Positions 41,266 to 50,235 are shown, counted from the stretch's first letter. The stretch: 64,000 nucleotides of DNA from Akkermansia sp. (GCA_017504805.1 JAFVQN010000093.1:1-64000), one strand, 5' to 3'. Notes: generated by a model from the letters alone, not told the origin. Program-made: numbers and translations.

Positions 41266-42621
41266 TCAGCAGGGGAAGATTTCGATGCGGCGCAGCACTT
41301 CATCGCGGCCGAGGGTCTGCATGACCACATCGATGCCGGGGCCGGCGTGGCAGCCGGTCAGAGCCATGCGCAGCGGGAACATCATGGCGCCCACCTTCAC
41401 ACCATTGGCCTTGGCCAGCGGCTTCACAATCTGGAAGGCAGCCTCGCCGCTCCATTCCCCGATACCCTTCGCAGCCTCCACAAAGAGGTTCAGCATCTCG
41501 CGGGCGTTCTCCTGCAGCTTGGCCATGGATTCTGCCTCGTATTCGAGCGTCTGCACCCACTTCACCCAGGCGGGCGTTTCGCTGAGCAGCTGCACCTTGG
41601 TCTGCACGGCGGGCAGCAGCTCGCGCAGCTGGGTGGTGTCCTCCAGCCCTGCCTTGGTGCAGAAGGGCATGGCGAGCTCCACGAACTTTCCGGGTTCCAG
41701 TCGCATGATGTGCTGCTGGTTCATCCACTTGCACTTGGTGATATCGAACTTGGCGGCGGCGCGGTTCACATTCTCCAGGGAGAAAAGGTTGATGAGCTCC
41801 TCCTTGGTGAATACCTCGTCGTCGCTCTTGGGACTCCAGCCAAGCAGGGCAATGAAGTTCACCACGGCATCCGGCAGGAAACCTTCCTCCGGGTAATTGC
41901 CGAGCTGGGCGCCTACGTCGCGCTTGCTCATCTTGGAACCGTCCGGGTTCTGGATGAGCGGGATGTGGGCGTACACGGGCGGCTCCACGCCGAAGGCGTC
42001 GAAGAGCTGCAGGTGCTTGAAAGTATTCATGATGTGGTCCTCACCGCGGATGACGTGGGTAATCTTCATCTCGATATCGTCCACCACGTTCACCAGGTGG
42101 AAGATGTAGGAACCATCCGTGCGCTTCACCACCATGTCCGGGGTGTTGTCCACGTTGTTATAGTCCACGGAAATATCGCCGCAGACCATATCGTGCAGGG
42201 TCATCACGCCCTCGCGCTTGAAGCGGAAGCGCCACACCGTGCCTTCGCTGGTGCCGGGGATTTCATCGCCGTTCTTGTCGCGCTTGTTGGGGGCGGGGCA
42301 TTCGTACACGCGGCCCATCTCCACGAGCTTCTGGAAATAGCGGTCGTAGATATCCTTGCGCTGGCTCTGGAAGTAGGGAGCGTAGTCACCTCCCTTGCCT
42401 TCGCCTTCGTCCCAGTCGAGTCCCAGCCAGCTCATGCCGGTGAAGATAGCCTTCATGGCGTCTTCCACGTGGCGTTCCTGGTCGGTGTCTTCGATGCGGA
42501 GCACAAAGGTACCCCCCATCTTGCGGGTAAAAAGATAGTTGAACAGAGCGGTACGGGCACCCCCGATGTGCAGATAGCCGGTGGGTGAAGGGGCAAAGCG
42601 TGTGCGTACGTGCGTTGACAT
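41266..42621 (-). CDS. gltX: glutamyl-tRNA synthetase
   Basis: This class I synthetase charges tRNA-Glu. The 451-residue protein has the HIGH-type motif in FAPSPTGYLHIGGART and the KMSKS-type motif as SKMSKRDVG, with the anticodon-binding helical domain in the C-terminal third. An in-frame ATG at 42681 is rejected because a strong promoter sits between it and the ATG at 42621, which begins the conserved RTRFAPSPTG. The discriminating form (strict for tRNA-Glu, or also tRNA-Gln) cannot be told by eye; asnS is present in the window. Confidence 0.95.
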   Translation of the reverse strand: MSTHVRTRFAPSPTGYLHIGGARTALFNYLFTRKMGGTFVLRIEDTDQERHVEDAMKAIFTGMSWLGLDWDEGEGKGGDYAPYFQSQRKDIYDRYFQKLVEMGRVYECPAPNKRDKNGDEIPGTSEGTVWRFRFKREGVMTLHDMVCGDISVDYNNVDNTPDMVVKRTDGSYIFHLVNVVDDIEMKITHVIRGEDHIMNTFKHLQLFDAFGVEPPVYAHIPLIQNPDGSKMSKRDVGAQLGNYPEEGFLPDAVVNFIALLGWSPKSDDEVFTKEELINLFSLENVNRAAAKFDITKCKWMNQQHIMRLEPGKFVELAMPFCTKAGLEDTTQLRELLPAVQTKVQLLSETPAWVKWVQTLEYEAESMAKLQENAREMLNLFVEAAKGIGEWSGEAAFQIVKPLAKANGVKVGAMMFPLRMALTGCHAGPGIDVVMQTLGRDEVLRRIEIFPC

Positions 42622-42627
42622 GCGCGC

Positions 42628-42656
42628 CTTATACACCGAATCGCCCGAATTTTCAA
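42628..42656 (-). promoter_or_regulatory. gltX promoter
   Basis: TTGAAA (42656-42651), 17 bases and TATAAG (42633-42628), then exactly 6 bases to the ATG at 42621. The mRNA is predicted to be leaderless. Confidence 0.72.
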
Positions 42657-42691
42657 GCCCAATCGACCACAATGACGACAATATGGTGGAT

Positions 42692-43183
42692 TTATTGCAC
42701 CCGGAATCGCAGGTAACACCAGAGCATCAGGCAGACAATGGCGCCGGAAAGAAGGTTGAATGAACCGATCCCTCCATCGAGAAACAACACGGTAGTTCCG
42801 ATGAGCAGGGTGGAAAGCAGGCTGCGGATGCGGTGGTGTATAGGATGTTTCTTCCATATCCGCCAGAAGGCCCGGCGGCTCAACACTGCGGTCCAGAGCG
42901 ACATGAGCGCGGCGGCAAAGCAGAAAAGCCCACCGAAGATGATGCGTTCCTCTCCATAGAAAAGCTGGTTTGCGGCCATGGCCGTCTGGGTAAATGAGGA
43001 GAGAGAGAATTCCAGACAGAAGCAGGCATAGCCAGCCAGGCAGAGCCAGCGGGGGCAGCCGTCCTCCAGCAGTAGCAGTGATTCCCGCACCCCCTGGCGG
43101 TTGAAGATATAGGCCGGCAGCAGGCAGAAAAAGGCAATAGCGAAAACCGGAATGGTAACAGCTGTGAACAGGATGAGCAACAT
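42692..43183 (-). CDS. hypothetical four-span membrane protein
   Basis: A 163-residue protein made mainly of four hydrophobic segments (about 3-27, 45-66, 80-98 and 124-158) with short basic loops. I recognise no family or motif. It is the last gene of the minus-strand run that begins with the Rrf2 regulator and starts three bases after the previous stop, so it is probably co-expressed with the IdeS-like protease gene. Confidence 0.6.
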   Translation of the reverse strand: MLLILFTAVTIPVFAIAFFCLLPAYIFNRQGVRESLLLLEDGCPRWLCLAGYACFCLEFSLSSFTQTAMAANQLFYGEERIIFGGLFCFAAALMSLWTAVLSRRAFWRIWKKHPIHHRIRSLLSTLLIGTTVLFLDGGIGSFNLLSGAIVCLMLWCYLRFRVQ

Positions 43184-43186
43184 ATC

Positions 43187-43510
43187 TCAGGCTAAATAAA
43201 TGATGGCAGGCAGCAGCACCAGCAGACTCATGGGCAGAAGGATGGTCGCATAGCTTTCGTGCCCGCAGATTCCATGCCAGCCCATGCTGAGCGGGTACCA
43301 GAGCGCAATCCCCGCCAGCAGCACAAGAAGGGAGGATTTCTTTCTGACCGCCGCCAGCAGAAGAATGGCGAACAGGGCAGCGCACCACGGGTACAATTGA
43401 TTCAGCATGGTAATACCCTCTCCATCGCAGGATTCACAGGGGGCCGCCGATTGAAGCCATGTGACGGTAATGGCGGCAATGATTAGCATGCTGACGAGGA
43501 ATTTACGCAT
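43187..43510 (-). CDS. hypothetical small membrane protein
   Basis: A 107-residue protein with three hydrophobic segments. After the first come two cysteines in PCESCDGEG, a pattern like a rubredoxin- or DnaJ-type CxxC knuckle facing the periplasm, and a further cysteine later (GICGH). The ATG at 43510 begins with a good membrane segment; longer in-frame starts overlap the upstream gene. It sits between the IdeS-like gene and another membrane protein gene. No function can be assigned. Confidence 0.55.
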   Translation of the reverse strand: MRKFLVSMLIIAAITVTWLQSAAPCESCDGEGITMLNQLYPWCAALFAILLLAAVRKKSSLLVLLAGIALWYPLSMGWHGICGHESYATILLPMSLLVLLPAIIYLA

Positions 43511-43532
43511 AAACTTACAGACTTTCCGGCGT

Positions 43533-44492
43533 TTATTTCCTGCGTCGGCTGGTACTGAGCAAAAGCAACGCGACGGCTGATAAAACAAAGGGCGATGGCT
43601 CCGGAATGTGCTGCAGATTCCAGGAGTTGCTCTCTGCTATATCGAGCCCGAAGGCCTCATGGATGTATACATCGCCATAGTCCGGGTTGGTGGAATAATC
43701 TTTCAGGTACACGGAATCGTCCCCCTCCTTGTAATATGTTTCCACGTTTCGGAGAGTGGTGGCGTAATCGTCCGAATCTGTTATCCAGATAGAGGTGAGT
43801 TTCTGTTTGCCTTCGTCATCTGTGGTGTACTCGACGCCCCAGAGGGTGATGGCGTGAGCGAGCTTATCATTCGTATCGACCAGGGCGAGATTGGCCGGTG
43901 GAGCCCCCGCAATGCAGTCGATGAGAGCAGTCGTGAAATCATAGGTATCAACGTAGGAATAGATACCCCAGAATAAATTGATAAGATGGAGTTGCCTGCT
44001 GTTGGCGTGTTCCTGGCCGTTGAATGTTGTGGGGATATTTTCCCAATAATAGCCGGAGAACGAATTCAGGTCTGTAGCAATGGCCACAGCTTCCCCTTTT
44101 TCATAGGGAAATACGGCGCGGTTGTCTGCTAGTGTCAAAGGGTCTGTATCATCGTCATTGAGCAGAGTCATGCCGGCATAATCGCCACCCAGCCACCATT
44201 GTACAGCGGAGATGAAGGAACCACCGGTGTTGGCTGAGGCCGTCTTGAAGCGCTGCCAGATATCCTCTCCGGTCGGGATGCCCGCTGAGGTGATATACAG
44301 ACTTTGCCAGTAATCCAGAATGTTGCTGGTGGAGGCAGCCCAGCAGAGATTGTCGTCGTTATCTTCCTGCTCTGTCTTCTCGTAGTCAATCCACCCGGTG
44401 GTCTGGGTGACTCCGTCTACCCACAGCTGAGAGCCGGCAGAGAAGTGAGAGGCCAGAATGATGGACAGCGCGAGATGAAACAAGATTTTCAT
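43533..44492 (-). CDS. IdeS/Mac-like (C66) cysteine protease with PEP-CTERM tail
   Basis: A 319-residue exported protein with a signal peptide (1-20). Its core resembles the immunoglobulin-degrading protease IdeS of streptococci: a cysteine in DDNLCWAASTSNILDYW (Cys50), a histidine in LAHAITLWGVEY (His213) and the ITDSDD pair (Asp239, Asp241), in the same order and close to the same spacing as the IdeS catalytic Cys, His, Asp and Asp. The C-terminus is a PEP-CTERM sorting signal (PEPSP, a hydrophobic span, RRRK), so an exosortase should process and anchor it. It follows a GH110-type glycosidase gene with a four-base overlap. The substrate is unproven. Confidence 0.8.
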   Translation of the reverse strand: MKILFHLALSIILASHFSAGSQLWVDGVTQTTGWIDYEKTEQEDNDDNLCWAASTSNILDYWQSLYITSAGIPTGEDIWQRFKTASANTGGSFISAVQWWLGGDYAGMTLLNDDDTDPLTLADNRAVFPYEKGEAVAIATDLNSFSGYYWENIPTTFNGQEHANSRQLHLINLFWGIYSYVDTYDFTTALIDCIAGAPPANLALVDTNDKLAHAITLWGVEYTTDDEGKQKLTSIWITDSDDYATTLRNVETYYKEGDDSVYLKDYSTNPDYGDVYIHEAFGLDIAESNSWNLQHIPEPSPFVLSAVALLLLSTSRRRK

Positions 44493-46243
44493 TTGCCTTC
44501 ATCCGGGGATGGGTGGAAAAGTATGTCTTTGCAGTTCTCTTTCAGAATACATGGACTGCCGTCATGAATGGCGGGGTAGATGTCATTCCATTCAATCCTG
44601 TTGTCAGAAAATTTCACGTTCTCCGCCGAGGTCGCAGAGAGCAGGGGTACGCGGTGGGTGATGAAATCATTGTCTACGATGCGTACGTTGGTGTGGTAGC
44701 ATTCTTTCTGCTTGCCGGGCTGGCGTACTTCCGGACAGATGGCGATGAGGGCGTCAGTGAACTGGTAGAGCCCGGTCAGCCCGTGGCGGAAGGTGTTGCC
44801 AGAGATGAGCACGTCCCTGCAGGCGCCGCTTTCGTACCAGCCCTGGGCATCACCAGCCAGCAGGATGGCCGAGCCGTGCGTGTGGTCGAAGTGGTTGCCG
44901 ATTACCCGCACCGGTTGCGGCGTGGTGAACAGGGCGCCGCGGGCGCGGTTGTGGCGGATGATGTTGTGGCTGAAATCCACACTGGGGTGCCAGTCGGCAT
45001 TTTCAATCGCATCGCCCACCCCTATGCCGGAGGGCAGGGCCTTGGTGAGTGTTACGCGGATGTGCCGCGGGTCGATGACCTCAACGGCTTCCACCGGTAT
45101 CTGCTCTCTGTCCATTTCCAGGGTCGGGCCGTGGATGAAACTCAGATTTTCGCCGGGCTCCATTACCTCGAAGCCGTATGCCTGGCCGTGCATGTAGCGG
45201 GCGATGAAGGTGCGGGGTGTCTCCACCTTGGTGATGCCGAGGCAGGTGGCGTGCACGTTGATGGCATCGTCCATCATGGCCTCGTAGGTAGCCCCCTGTA
45301 CGCTGATATGTCCGCGGCAGTTGGAGAAGTGGGTGGCATCGGCCGCTGTGGTGTGCATGCGCCCTGCGGCACGCAGACAACCGCCGCCGCGGATGGTGAT
45401 ATCCTCACTGCGCTGGGCAATGAGCGCCATGCCCTGGCTGTCGTGGAAGACTACGTTGTTCAGCGTGGTATCCTTGGCGCGGTATAGCAGCATGCCGGGA
45501 TGCGGGCGGAAGTAGCTGCGCAACACCAGTGTCTGTCCGGGCGAAAGCCCTTTGGCCGCAGCGTCCTCTGCGAACCTCACCTGATTGCCGGCGAGTTTTT
45601 CAGCCTTGGCATACCAGGCCATGTCGCCACTGCGGCCGGTGGGTACCATGCGACCATCCTGTTCGAAGGCGAGCATGCAGTGAATGCTGTCCTTGCGGCC
45701 ATTATTGGTAAGGAAAAATTTGCCGTTTTCCACAGTATAGCGACTGGCCGGGCTCATCTCAAGCGTGGTGTACCCATCCTTCATTTCGATGATGCGACCT
45801 TCGGCAGAAAAAGGCTCGGCAAAGTCGATGCTGATGTCATTCACGGTGATATGCTCGCTATCCATCAGAACGCAGGGGAGCATCATGCCGTGGAAGATGA
45901 ACTTTGCCCCATTCCCGCAGATTTCCACATTCTTCAGGCCCACCAGCGGCAGGGCTACCGGATGCGCCGTCTGCTGGTCGTGGTTGGAGATATAGAGCTG
46001 CATGGGCAGGGCACTGCTGCGGTGGAAATGGTATTCACCGGGGGCAAAGTTGATGCGGCGCGCGCCTTTGGCTCGTGCATCATTAATCAGCAGCCGCACC
46101 GCAGCGCCGCAGTCCTTGCCTCCCGGCTGTATCCCGTAGTCGGCTGCATTCAATTCAACGGCCATGACCTGCATAACGGACAACGCCATAGTGGAAACTA
46201 TGGCGCTTGTCATACTATAGGGGGATATACCTGAATACCTCAT
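44489..46243 (-). CDS. GH110-type alpha-1,3-galactosidase, predicted
   Basis: A 584-residue exported right-handed beta-helix protein resembling GH110 enzymes, which remove terminal alpha-1,3-galactose, including the blood-group B antigen. Supporting features are the start NAADYGIQPGGKD after a signal peptide, YISNHDQ, FIFHGMMLP followed by ISIDFAEPF, and an aspartate pair in EAMMDDAINVHATC that lies where family members have catalytic acidic residues. The ATG at 46243 overlaps the stop of the regulator gene (TGATG). With the protease downstream it suggests attack on host glycoproteins in the periplasm or at the surface. Confidence 0.78.
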   Translation of the reverse strand: MRYSGISPYSMTSAIVSTMALSVMQVMAVELNAADYGIQPGGKDCGAAVRLLINDARAKGARRINFAPGEYHFHRSSALPMQLYISNHDQQTAHPVALPLVGLKNVEICGNGAKFIFHGMMLPCVLMDSEHITVNDISIDFAEPFSAEGRIIEMKDGYTTLEMSPASRYTVENGKFFLTNNGRKDSIHCMLAFEQDGRMVPTGRSGDMAWYAKAEKLAGNQVRFAEDAAAKGLSPGQTLVLRSYFRPHPGMLLYRAKDTTLNNVVFHDSQGMALIAQRSEDITIRGGGCLRAAGRMHTTAADATHFSNCRGHISVQGATYEAMMDDAINVHATCLGITKVETPRTFIARYMHGQAYGFEVMEPGENLSFIHGPTLEMDREQIPVEAVEVIDPRHIRVTLTKALPSGIGVGDAIENADWHPSVDFSHNIIRHNRARGALFTTPQPVRVIGNHFDHTHGSAILLAGDAQGWYESGACRDVLISGNTFRHGLTGLYQFTDALIAICPEVRQPGKQKECYHTNVRIVDNDFITHRVPLLSATSAENVKFSDNRIEWNDIYPAIHDGSPCILKENCKDILFHPSPDEGK

Positions 46244-46665
46244 CACACGCAGGTGGCTCCTTGATCTAAGAGAGTCTGAATCGTCAGACCGCTCAGGTAG
46301 TCCTCAATGACTTTGTGCAGCCCTTCCCACACCGGGATGGTGAGGCAGCTCTGGCGGATGGGACATTCATTCTCATCCATCGCAAGACAATGAACAGGAG
46401 CCAGTCCTCCCTCTGCTGTGCTGAGAATTTCGTACAGCGGGTACTGGTCCGGCCTGCGGGTCAGTCTGTAACCGCCGGCTTTGCCTCGCAGACTCTGCAC
46501 GAGATTGTCGCGCAGCAGCAGAGCCATGATGCTTTCCATGTACTTGGGTGTAATGTTCTGGCGTTCGGAAATTTCACGCAGAGCCACAGGGCCCTGGTCA
46601 TTGTGTTGAGCCAGATCCAGCATAATGCGAAGGGCATAGCGGCCCTTTGTAGAGATTCTCATCAT
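46243..46665 (-). CDS. Rrf2-family transcriptional regulator
   Basis: A 140-residue winged-helix regulator of the Rrf2/IscR family. The N-terminal part (STKGRYALRIMLDLA, then LREISERQNITPKYMESIMALL) is the DNA-binding domain. Three cysteines (CLAMDENECPIRQSC) could hold an Fe-S cluster as in IscR, but the spacing is CX7CX5C, not IscR's CX5CX5C. The gene starts the run that includes the glycosidase and the protease and overlaps the former by one base, so it may control its own operon in response to iron, oxygen or nitric oxide. Confidence 0.88.
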   Translation of the reverse strand: MMRISTKGRYALRIMLDLAQHNDQGPVALREISERQNITPKYMESIMALLLRDNLVQSLRGKAGGYRLTRRPDQYPLYEILSTAEGGLAPVHCLAMDENECPIRQSCLTIPVWEGLHKVIEDYLSGLTIQTLLDQGATCV

Positions 46666-46679
46666 AGGCGTGCCTGCAT

Positions 46680-46707
46680 TCTATAGTAACAGCACGCCTG
46701 GTGTCAA
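46680..46707 (-). promoter_or_regulatory. promoter of the Rrf2-glycosidase-protease operon
   Basis: A perfect TTGACA (46707-46702), 16 bases and TATAGA (46685-46680), then 14 bases to the ATG at 46665. It sits in the 78-base gap behind dnaA. No clear IscR-like palindrome was found. Confidence 0.7.
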
Positions 46708-46743
46708 GTTAAAAGATACTTTTATTGTAGGAAAAGTGTGATT

Positions 46744-48153
46744 TTACACGAGCGCTTCCGAAACCCGGGCGATGGCTTCGCGCAGAGAGGAATCCACTTT
46801 GAGTTTTTCTTCAATGGTGCGCATGGCATGCAGCACGGTGCCGTGATCCCTGCCGCCGAAAGCAGCCCCAATGTCCTGGAGGGAGCAGGAGGTGTGCTTG
46901 CGGGCCAGGAACATGGCAACCTGTCGCGGATGTGCAATGGTGGCCGTACGTCGGCGGCCATTGATATCCGCAAGGCGCAGGCCGAATTCATCCGCGACAC
47001 GCTGCTGGATATCCGCAATGGAGAGTCCGGGAGTGGCAGCACGCTGTGTCATGAGGTCTGCCAGTTTTTCGCGCAGGAACTCAATGGAGGGACAGCCGTT
47101 GTTCATCGACGCAAAGGCGCTGGTGCGGATAAGACCTCCTTCCAGTGCGCGCACAGACTGAGTGATGTGGCGGGCCAGGAACTGCACAACTTCATCCGAC
47201 AGCAGATTCTGCTTCCAGGTGCGCATCTTTTGCCGCAGAATGGCCACGCGCATCTCATAACAGGGAACAGTCAGTTCTACTGTCATGCCTTGCGAAAAAC
47301 GAGTTTTCAAGCGGTCATCCATGCTCGTAATCTGCGAGGCCGGGCAGTCGGCAGACAGTACAATCTGCTTGCCGCTTTCAAATAGAGCATTGAATGTGTG
47401 GAAGAATTCTTCCTGAGTCTTGTCGGCCCGCGCCATGAACTGCACGTCGTCGATGAGCAGAACGTCCACCTTGCGGTATTTCCGGCGGAAGACTTCGAGG
47501 GCATCGCCTCTCTTGCGGATGGCTTCTATATATGAATTTGTGAACTGCTCGCTCGTTACGTAGAGCACATTCACGTTGTCACGTCGTGTCCGCAGAGCGT
47601 TACCGATGGCATGAAGCAGGTGTGTCTTCCCCAGGCCTGATTTGCCGTAGATGAAAAGAGGATTGAACACACGCTCGGTGGAATTAACCAGAGCCTGAGC
47701 TGCAGCGTAGGCGAAGTGGTTGCTGTTGCCCACCACGTAGTTGTCGAATGTGTAGTTCTCATTCAGGCTGCTCTGTATCTTGCTGCTGCGCGTGCTCTTT
47801 GCAGGGCGGCGGCTGGATGTGGTCGTGCCTGATTGCGGCTTTGCCGGAGCAGGGCAGGGGGCTGGCTCCTCCGATGCAGACGCCTCGATCTCCCTGGCTT
47901 CCACGAACTCCAGCTGACGCGGCGAGTTCAGAACATGCTTTGCCGAATTTTCGATATATTCGCTGTAGTTCAGTTCAAGCCAGTCCACCATGAGCCCCTG
48001 CGGGTATTCAATGACAAGCTTGCTGCCGGTGTCTTCCATCAGACTCAGTCCGGTCGTAAATTCGATGGGATATCCGTCCGCCTGACACCGAGTGCGCAGA
48101 TCCTCCATGATCTGTGCCCACTGTGTCTCTCTCTCCTGTTTCAGTTCGTCCAT
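46744..48153 (-). CDS. dnaA: chromosomal replication initiator protein
   Basis: DnaA opens the replication origin and also acts as a transcription factor. The 469-residue protein has an N-terminal interaction domain, a linker, an AAA+ domain with Walker A in YGKSGLGKTHLLHAIGN and Walker B in VDVLLIDDVQF, and a C-terminal helix-turn-helix with the DnaA signature in GRDHGTVLHAMRTI. The ATG at 48153 begins a normal domain I; a longer in-frame start at 48261 adds sequence unlike the family. No dnaN or recF is adjacent. Confidence 0.95.
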   Translation of the reverse strand: MDELKQERETQWAQIMEDLRTRCQADGYPIEFTTGLSLMEDTGSKLVIEYPQGLMVDWLELNYSEYIENSAKHVLNSPRQLEFVEAREIEASASEEPAPCPAPAKPQSGTTTSSRRPAKSTRSSKIQSSLNENYTFDNYVVGNSNHFAYAAAQALVNSTERVFNPLFIYGKSGLGKTHLLHAIGNALRTRRDNVNVLYVTSEQFTNSYIEAIRKRGDALEVFRRKYRKVDVLLIDDVQFMARADKTQEEFFHTFNALFESGKQIVLSADCPASQITSMDDRLKTRFSQGMTVELTVPCYEMRVAILRQKMRTWKQNLLSDEVVQFLARHITQSVRALEGGLIRTSAFASMNNGCPSIEFLREKLADLMTQRAATPGLSIADIQQRVADEFGLRLADINGRRRTATIAHPRQVAMFLARKHTSCSLQDIGAAFGGRDHGTVLHAMRTIEEKLKVDSSLREAIARVSEALV

Positions 48154-48472
48154 CGGTTGTTTGTGTCGTAGTAAGTTTTCTGTTGTTTTTTCTCCCCCCG
48201 CCGGAGGAGTGCGGGGTGCAATATGCCACGACTGCCCGTTCAGAAAAAGATTTTTTTGCATACCCGGTCTTCCGTTCCACTCCGGATGCTGTGTTCCATG
48301 GGAGTTCCACAGTAAAAATTTTTTTTTGTAATCACCATGGTGATTTGTTAACTTTTCTTGATATTTTTGTGAGCTGGTGTCCTGAGGTAGCAGATGTTCG
48401 TAGAACGCAGGTGTCTAAAACATGTAACTAACACAGTGTTAAGCAAGTGAAGCATTTTTAATCATTAAGATA
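48154..48472. other. AT-rich intergenic region upstream of dnaA
   Basis: The region between dnaA and thiL has no gene. It is AT-rich from about 48300, with a 13-base palindrome TAACAC-A-GTGTTA at 48429-48441. Only one DnaA-box-like site (TTTTCCACA, 48591-48599) is near, and it lies inside thiL. A CCCCGC / GCGGGG hairpin lies at about 48195-48215, within the likely dnaA leader. An origin of replication is possible but not supported by a box cluster. Confidence 0.35.
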
Positions 48473-48503
48473 ACAGTAAAATTGAGCCATTCAAGGAGGC
48501 TCA
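48473..48503 (-). terminator. thiL terminator
   Basis: On the minus strand TGAGCC and GGCTCA form a 6-base-pair stem around a 9-base loop and are followed by ATTTTACTGTT. It lies 22 bases past the thiL stop and would end the long operon that starts near 58 kb. Confidence 0.6.
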
Positions 48504-48525
48504 TTAGGAGCTATAAGCAAGGATT

Positions 48526-49410
48526 TTAGGCTGAAAAATGCTGCCAGCCGGAAGCCAATTTGGCATGATGATGAGGGACTAAACGGCCGATTTTCCACAA
48601 GTGATTGGCAAAGGGAGAACAGGAGAGCAGATCAGCCATGTCGGGAGGGAGGGCGAGCAGCAATTCATAGTCCTCGCCGTGTGAAACAGCATCCTGAGCA
48701 GTAAAACCAGGACGGCAGGGAAGCCATTCTTCACGGAGTTCGAACCCACAGCCGCTCGCGGTCGCCAGACGTGGCAAATCGCTTCCGAGGCCGTCAGAGA
48801 GATCCATCATGGCAGAAGGGCGGATACCGGCCTTCAGGAGGCCTCTGGCGAGCTCCACCCGGGGTTCGAAGTCAAGATGCCATCCGGAAGGGAAAGAGCC
48901 GCCCAGGAGGCCGGAGACAAATAAGAAGTCACCAGGTCTGCCACCGGAGCGGAGGACGGCCTGTCCACGTTCGACTTTACCGGTCAGTGCCACATTGATA
49001 GCGAGGCCATCATACGGCAGTGAAGATGTTTCCCCCCCGGCAAGGGAAATGCCGAACTGGACGGCGAGAGCTGACATACCGCGGTAAATGCCCTCCAGAA
49101 GCTCCACAGGGCGGGAAGGATGACAAAGAATAGTGATGAGCGCGTGCTCGGGCAAGCCACCCATGGCGGCGATATCAGAGACAGCCCTGGCAAGGGCCTT
49201 GCGACCGATTCTCTCCGGCATTGTATCCGGAGTGAAATGCATATTTTCCACCACAACATCGGTTTTGAGCAGGGTATCCCACTCATCATCGCGAGCCACA
49301 ACGGCGCAGTCATCCCCCGGTCCGGTGATGAGTTCAGGGTGCCGGGGCAGGTTTTGCAGCAAGCGGCGCAGAACGGCGTTTTCGCCGAGTTGGGAGAGCG
49401 GTGTACTCAT
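48526..49410 (-). CDS. thiL: thiamine-monophosphate kinase
   Basis: ThiL makes thiamine diphosphate, the active cofactor, from thiamine monophosphate and ATP. The 294-residue chain has GPGDDCAVV and DVVVENMHF near the N-terminus (metal and ATP), SDIAAMGG, LAGGETSSLP and MDLSDGLGSDLPRLA, all family motifs. It belongs to the PurM/ThiL superfamily. It is the last gene in the minus-strand run and overlaps the CPBP protease gene by four bases. Confidence 0.94.
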   Translation of the reverse strand: MSTPLSQLGENAVLRRLLQNLPRHPELITGPGDDCAVVARDDEWDTLLKTDVVVENMHFTPDTMPERIGRKALARAVSDIAAMGGLPEHALITILCHPSRPVELLEGIYRGMSALAVQFGISLAGGETSSLPYDGLAINVALTGKVERGQAVLRSGGRPGDFLFVSGLLGGSFPSGWHLDFEPRVELARGLLKAGIRPSAMMDLSDGLGSDLPRLATASGCGFELREEWLPCRPGFTAQDAVSHGEDYELLLALPPDMADLLSCSPFANHLWKIGRLVPHHHAKLASGWQHFSA

Positions 49411-50216
49411 GTAAGATGCGGGAAGATGAAGAGGAGCAGGATATTGCCCAGGTTAAAAGTGAAGTGAATAACCACCGGCAGCCAGAGAGAACGGGCTTTC
49501 TCGTATGCAACGCACTGAACCAGGCCGAAAATGAAGAGCGGTAGAAACTGCGGTAGGGAAGCATGGATTGCGCTGAAAAGCAGGGCAGATGCCAGGGCTG
49601 CCATCCATCGCGTGCTGCATTGTTTCAGTATATTATATATACAGCCGCGGAAAAAGCATTCCTCTGCAATGGGTGCAACGATGACGGCCATAAAGCAGAT
49701 GACTGCCTTTTCAAAACGGTCTCCTTTCAGGATGCTTTCCACTACGTCCTGCTGGGGCGGACAATTTGTCTGCTCCACAATCCAGCGGTTCAGGCCGGAA
49801 ATTTCCAGCAGGATGGAGCAGGCGCCAATGACAAAGAGCGCGAGCAATACCCAGCCTGCTTTGCACCAGATGGGAGTCACGGGCAGCTCGCGCCGGGGTA
49901 ATGAGAAATAAACCACAAGGATCGGCACGTACAGTGCTATCTGGATGAGCATGGAGAGAACCAGCTCCGCTCTTGTAGCCTCCGGCGCTGGGGCGGCACC
50001 CTTGATGGACAGCATCGCAAAGGTGATTGTGAAAAATGCTGTGTAGAAAACGGCAACGAAATGGGGGAAAGAACTCCCGGGGAATAAGGGAATCGGAGGC
50101 AGTGCGTGTGTGCAGTGTTTCCAGAGCTGGCCGCCTAAGGCCAGCAGAAAGCATACAGCCGTGCTGAGTATGATGCTCCAGTTTGCGATTTCTATATGTA
50201 ACGGAAGGTCGGACAT
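49407..50216 (-). CDS. CPBP-family intramembrane glutamic endopeptidase
   Basis: A 269-residue protein with about eight hydrophobic segments. The CPBP (CAAX-like, Abi) signature is present: EECFFRG (EExxxR), then FSAIHASL with the second conserved site and a later VVIHFTFNLGN with the third. Bacterial members process membrane proteins or give self-immunity to bacteriocins; no bacteriocin gene is seen. It overlaps thiL by four bases and follows the phosphopantetheinyl transferase gene by 19 bases. Confidence 0.88.
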   Translation of the reverse strand: MSDLPLHIEIANWSIILSTAVCFLLALGGQLWKHCTHALPPIPLFPGSSFPHFVAVFYTAFFTITFAMLSIKGAAPAPEATRAELVLSMLIQIALYVPILVVYFSLPRRELPVTPIWCKAGWVLLALFVIGACSILLEISGLNRWIVEQTNCPPQQDVVESILKGDRFEKAVICFMAVIVAPIAEECFFRGCIYNILKQCSTRWMAALASALLFSAIHASLPQFLPLFIFGLVQCVAYEKARSLWLPVVIHFTFNLGNILLLFIFPHLT

Positions 50217-50235
50217 GGTGAAATCTCAGATAGTA

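Noticed and set aside
43533-44492. A mobile-element or toxin interpretation of the PEP-CTERM cysteine protease gene.
   Set aside because: It lies inside a tightly overlapping operon with normal composition and has clear export and sorting signals.
48154-48600. An origin of replication beside dnaA.
   Set aside because: Only one DnaA-box-like site (TTTTCCACA at 48591) was found and it is inside thiL. AT-richness alone is not enough.
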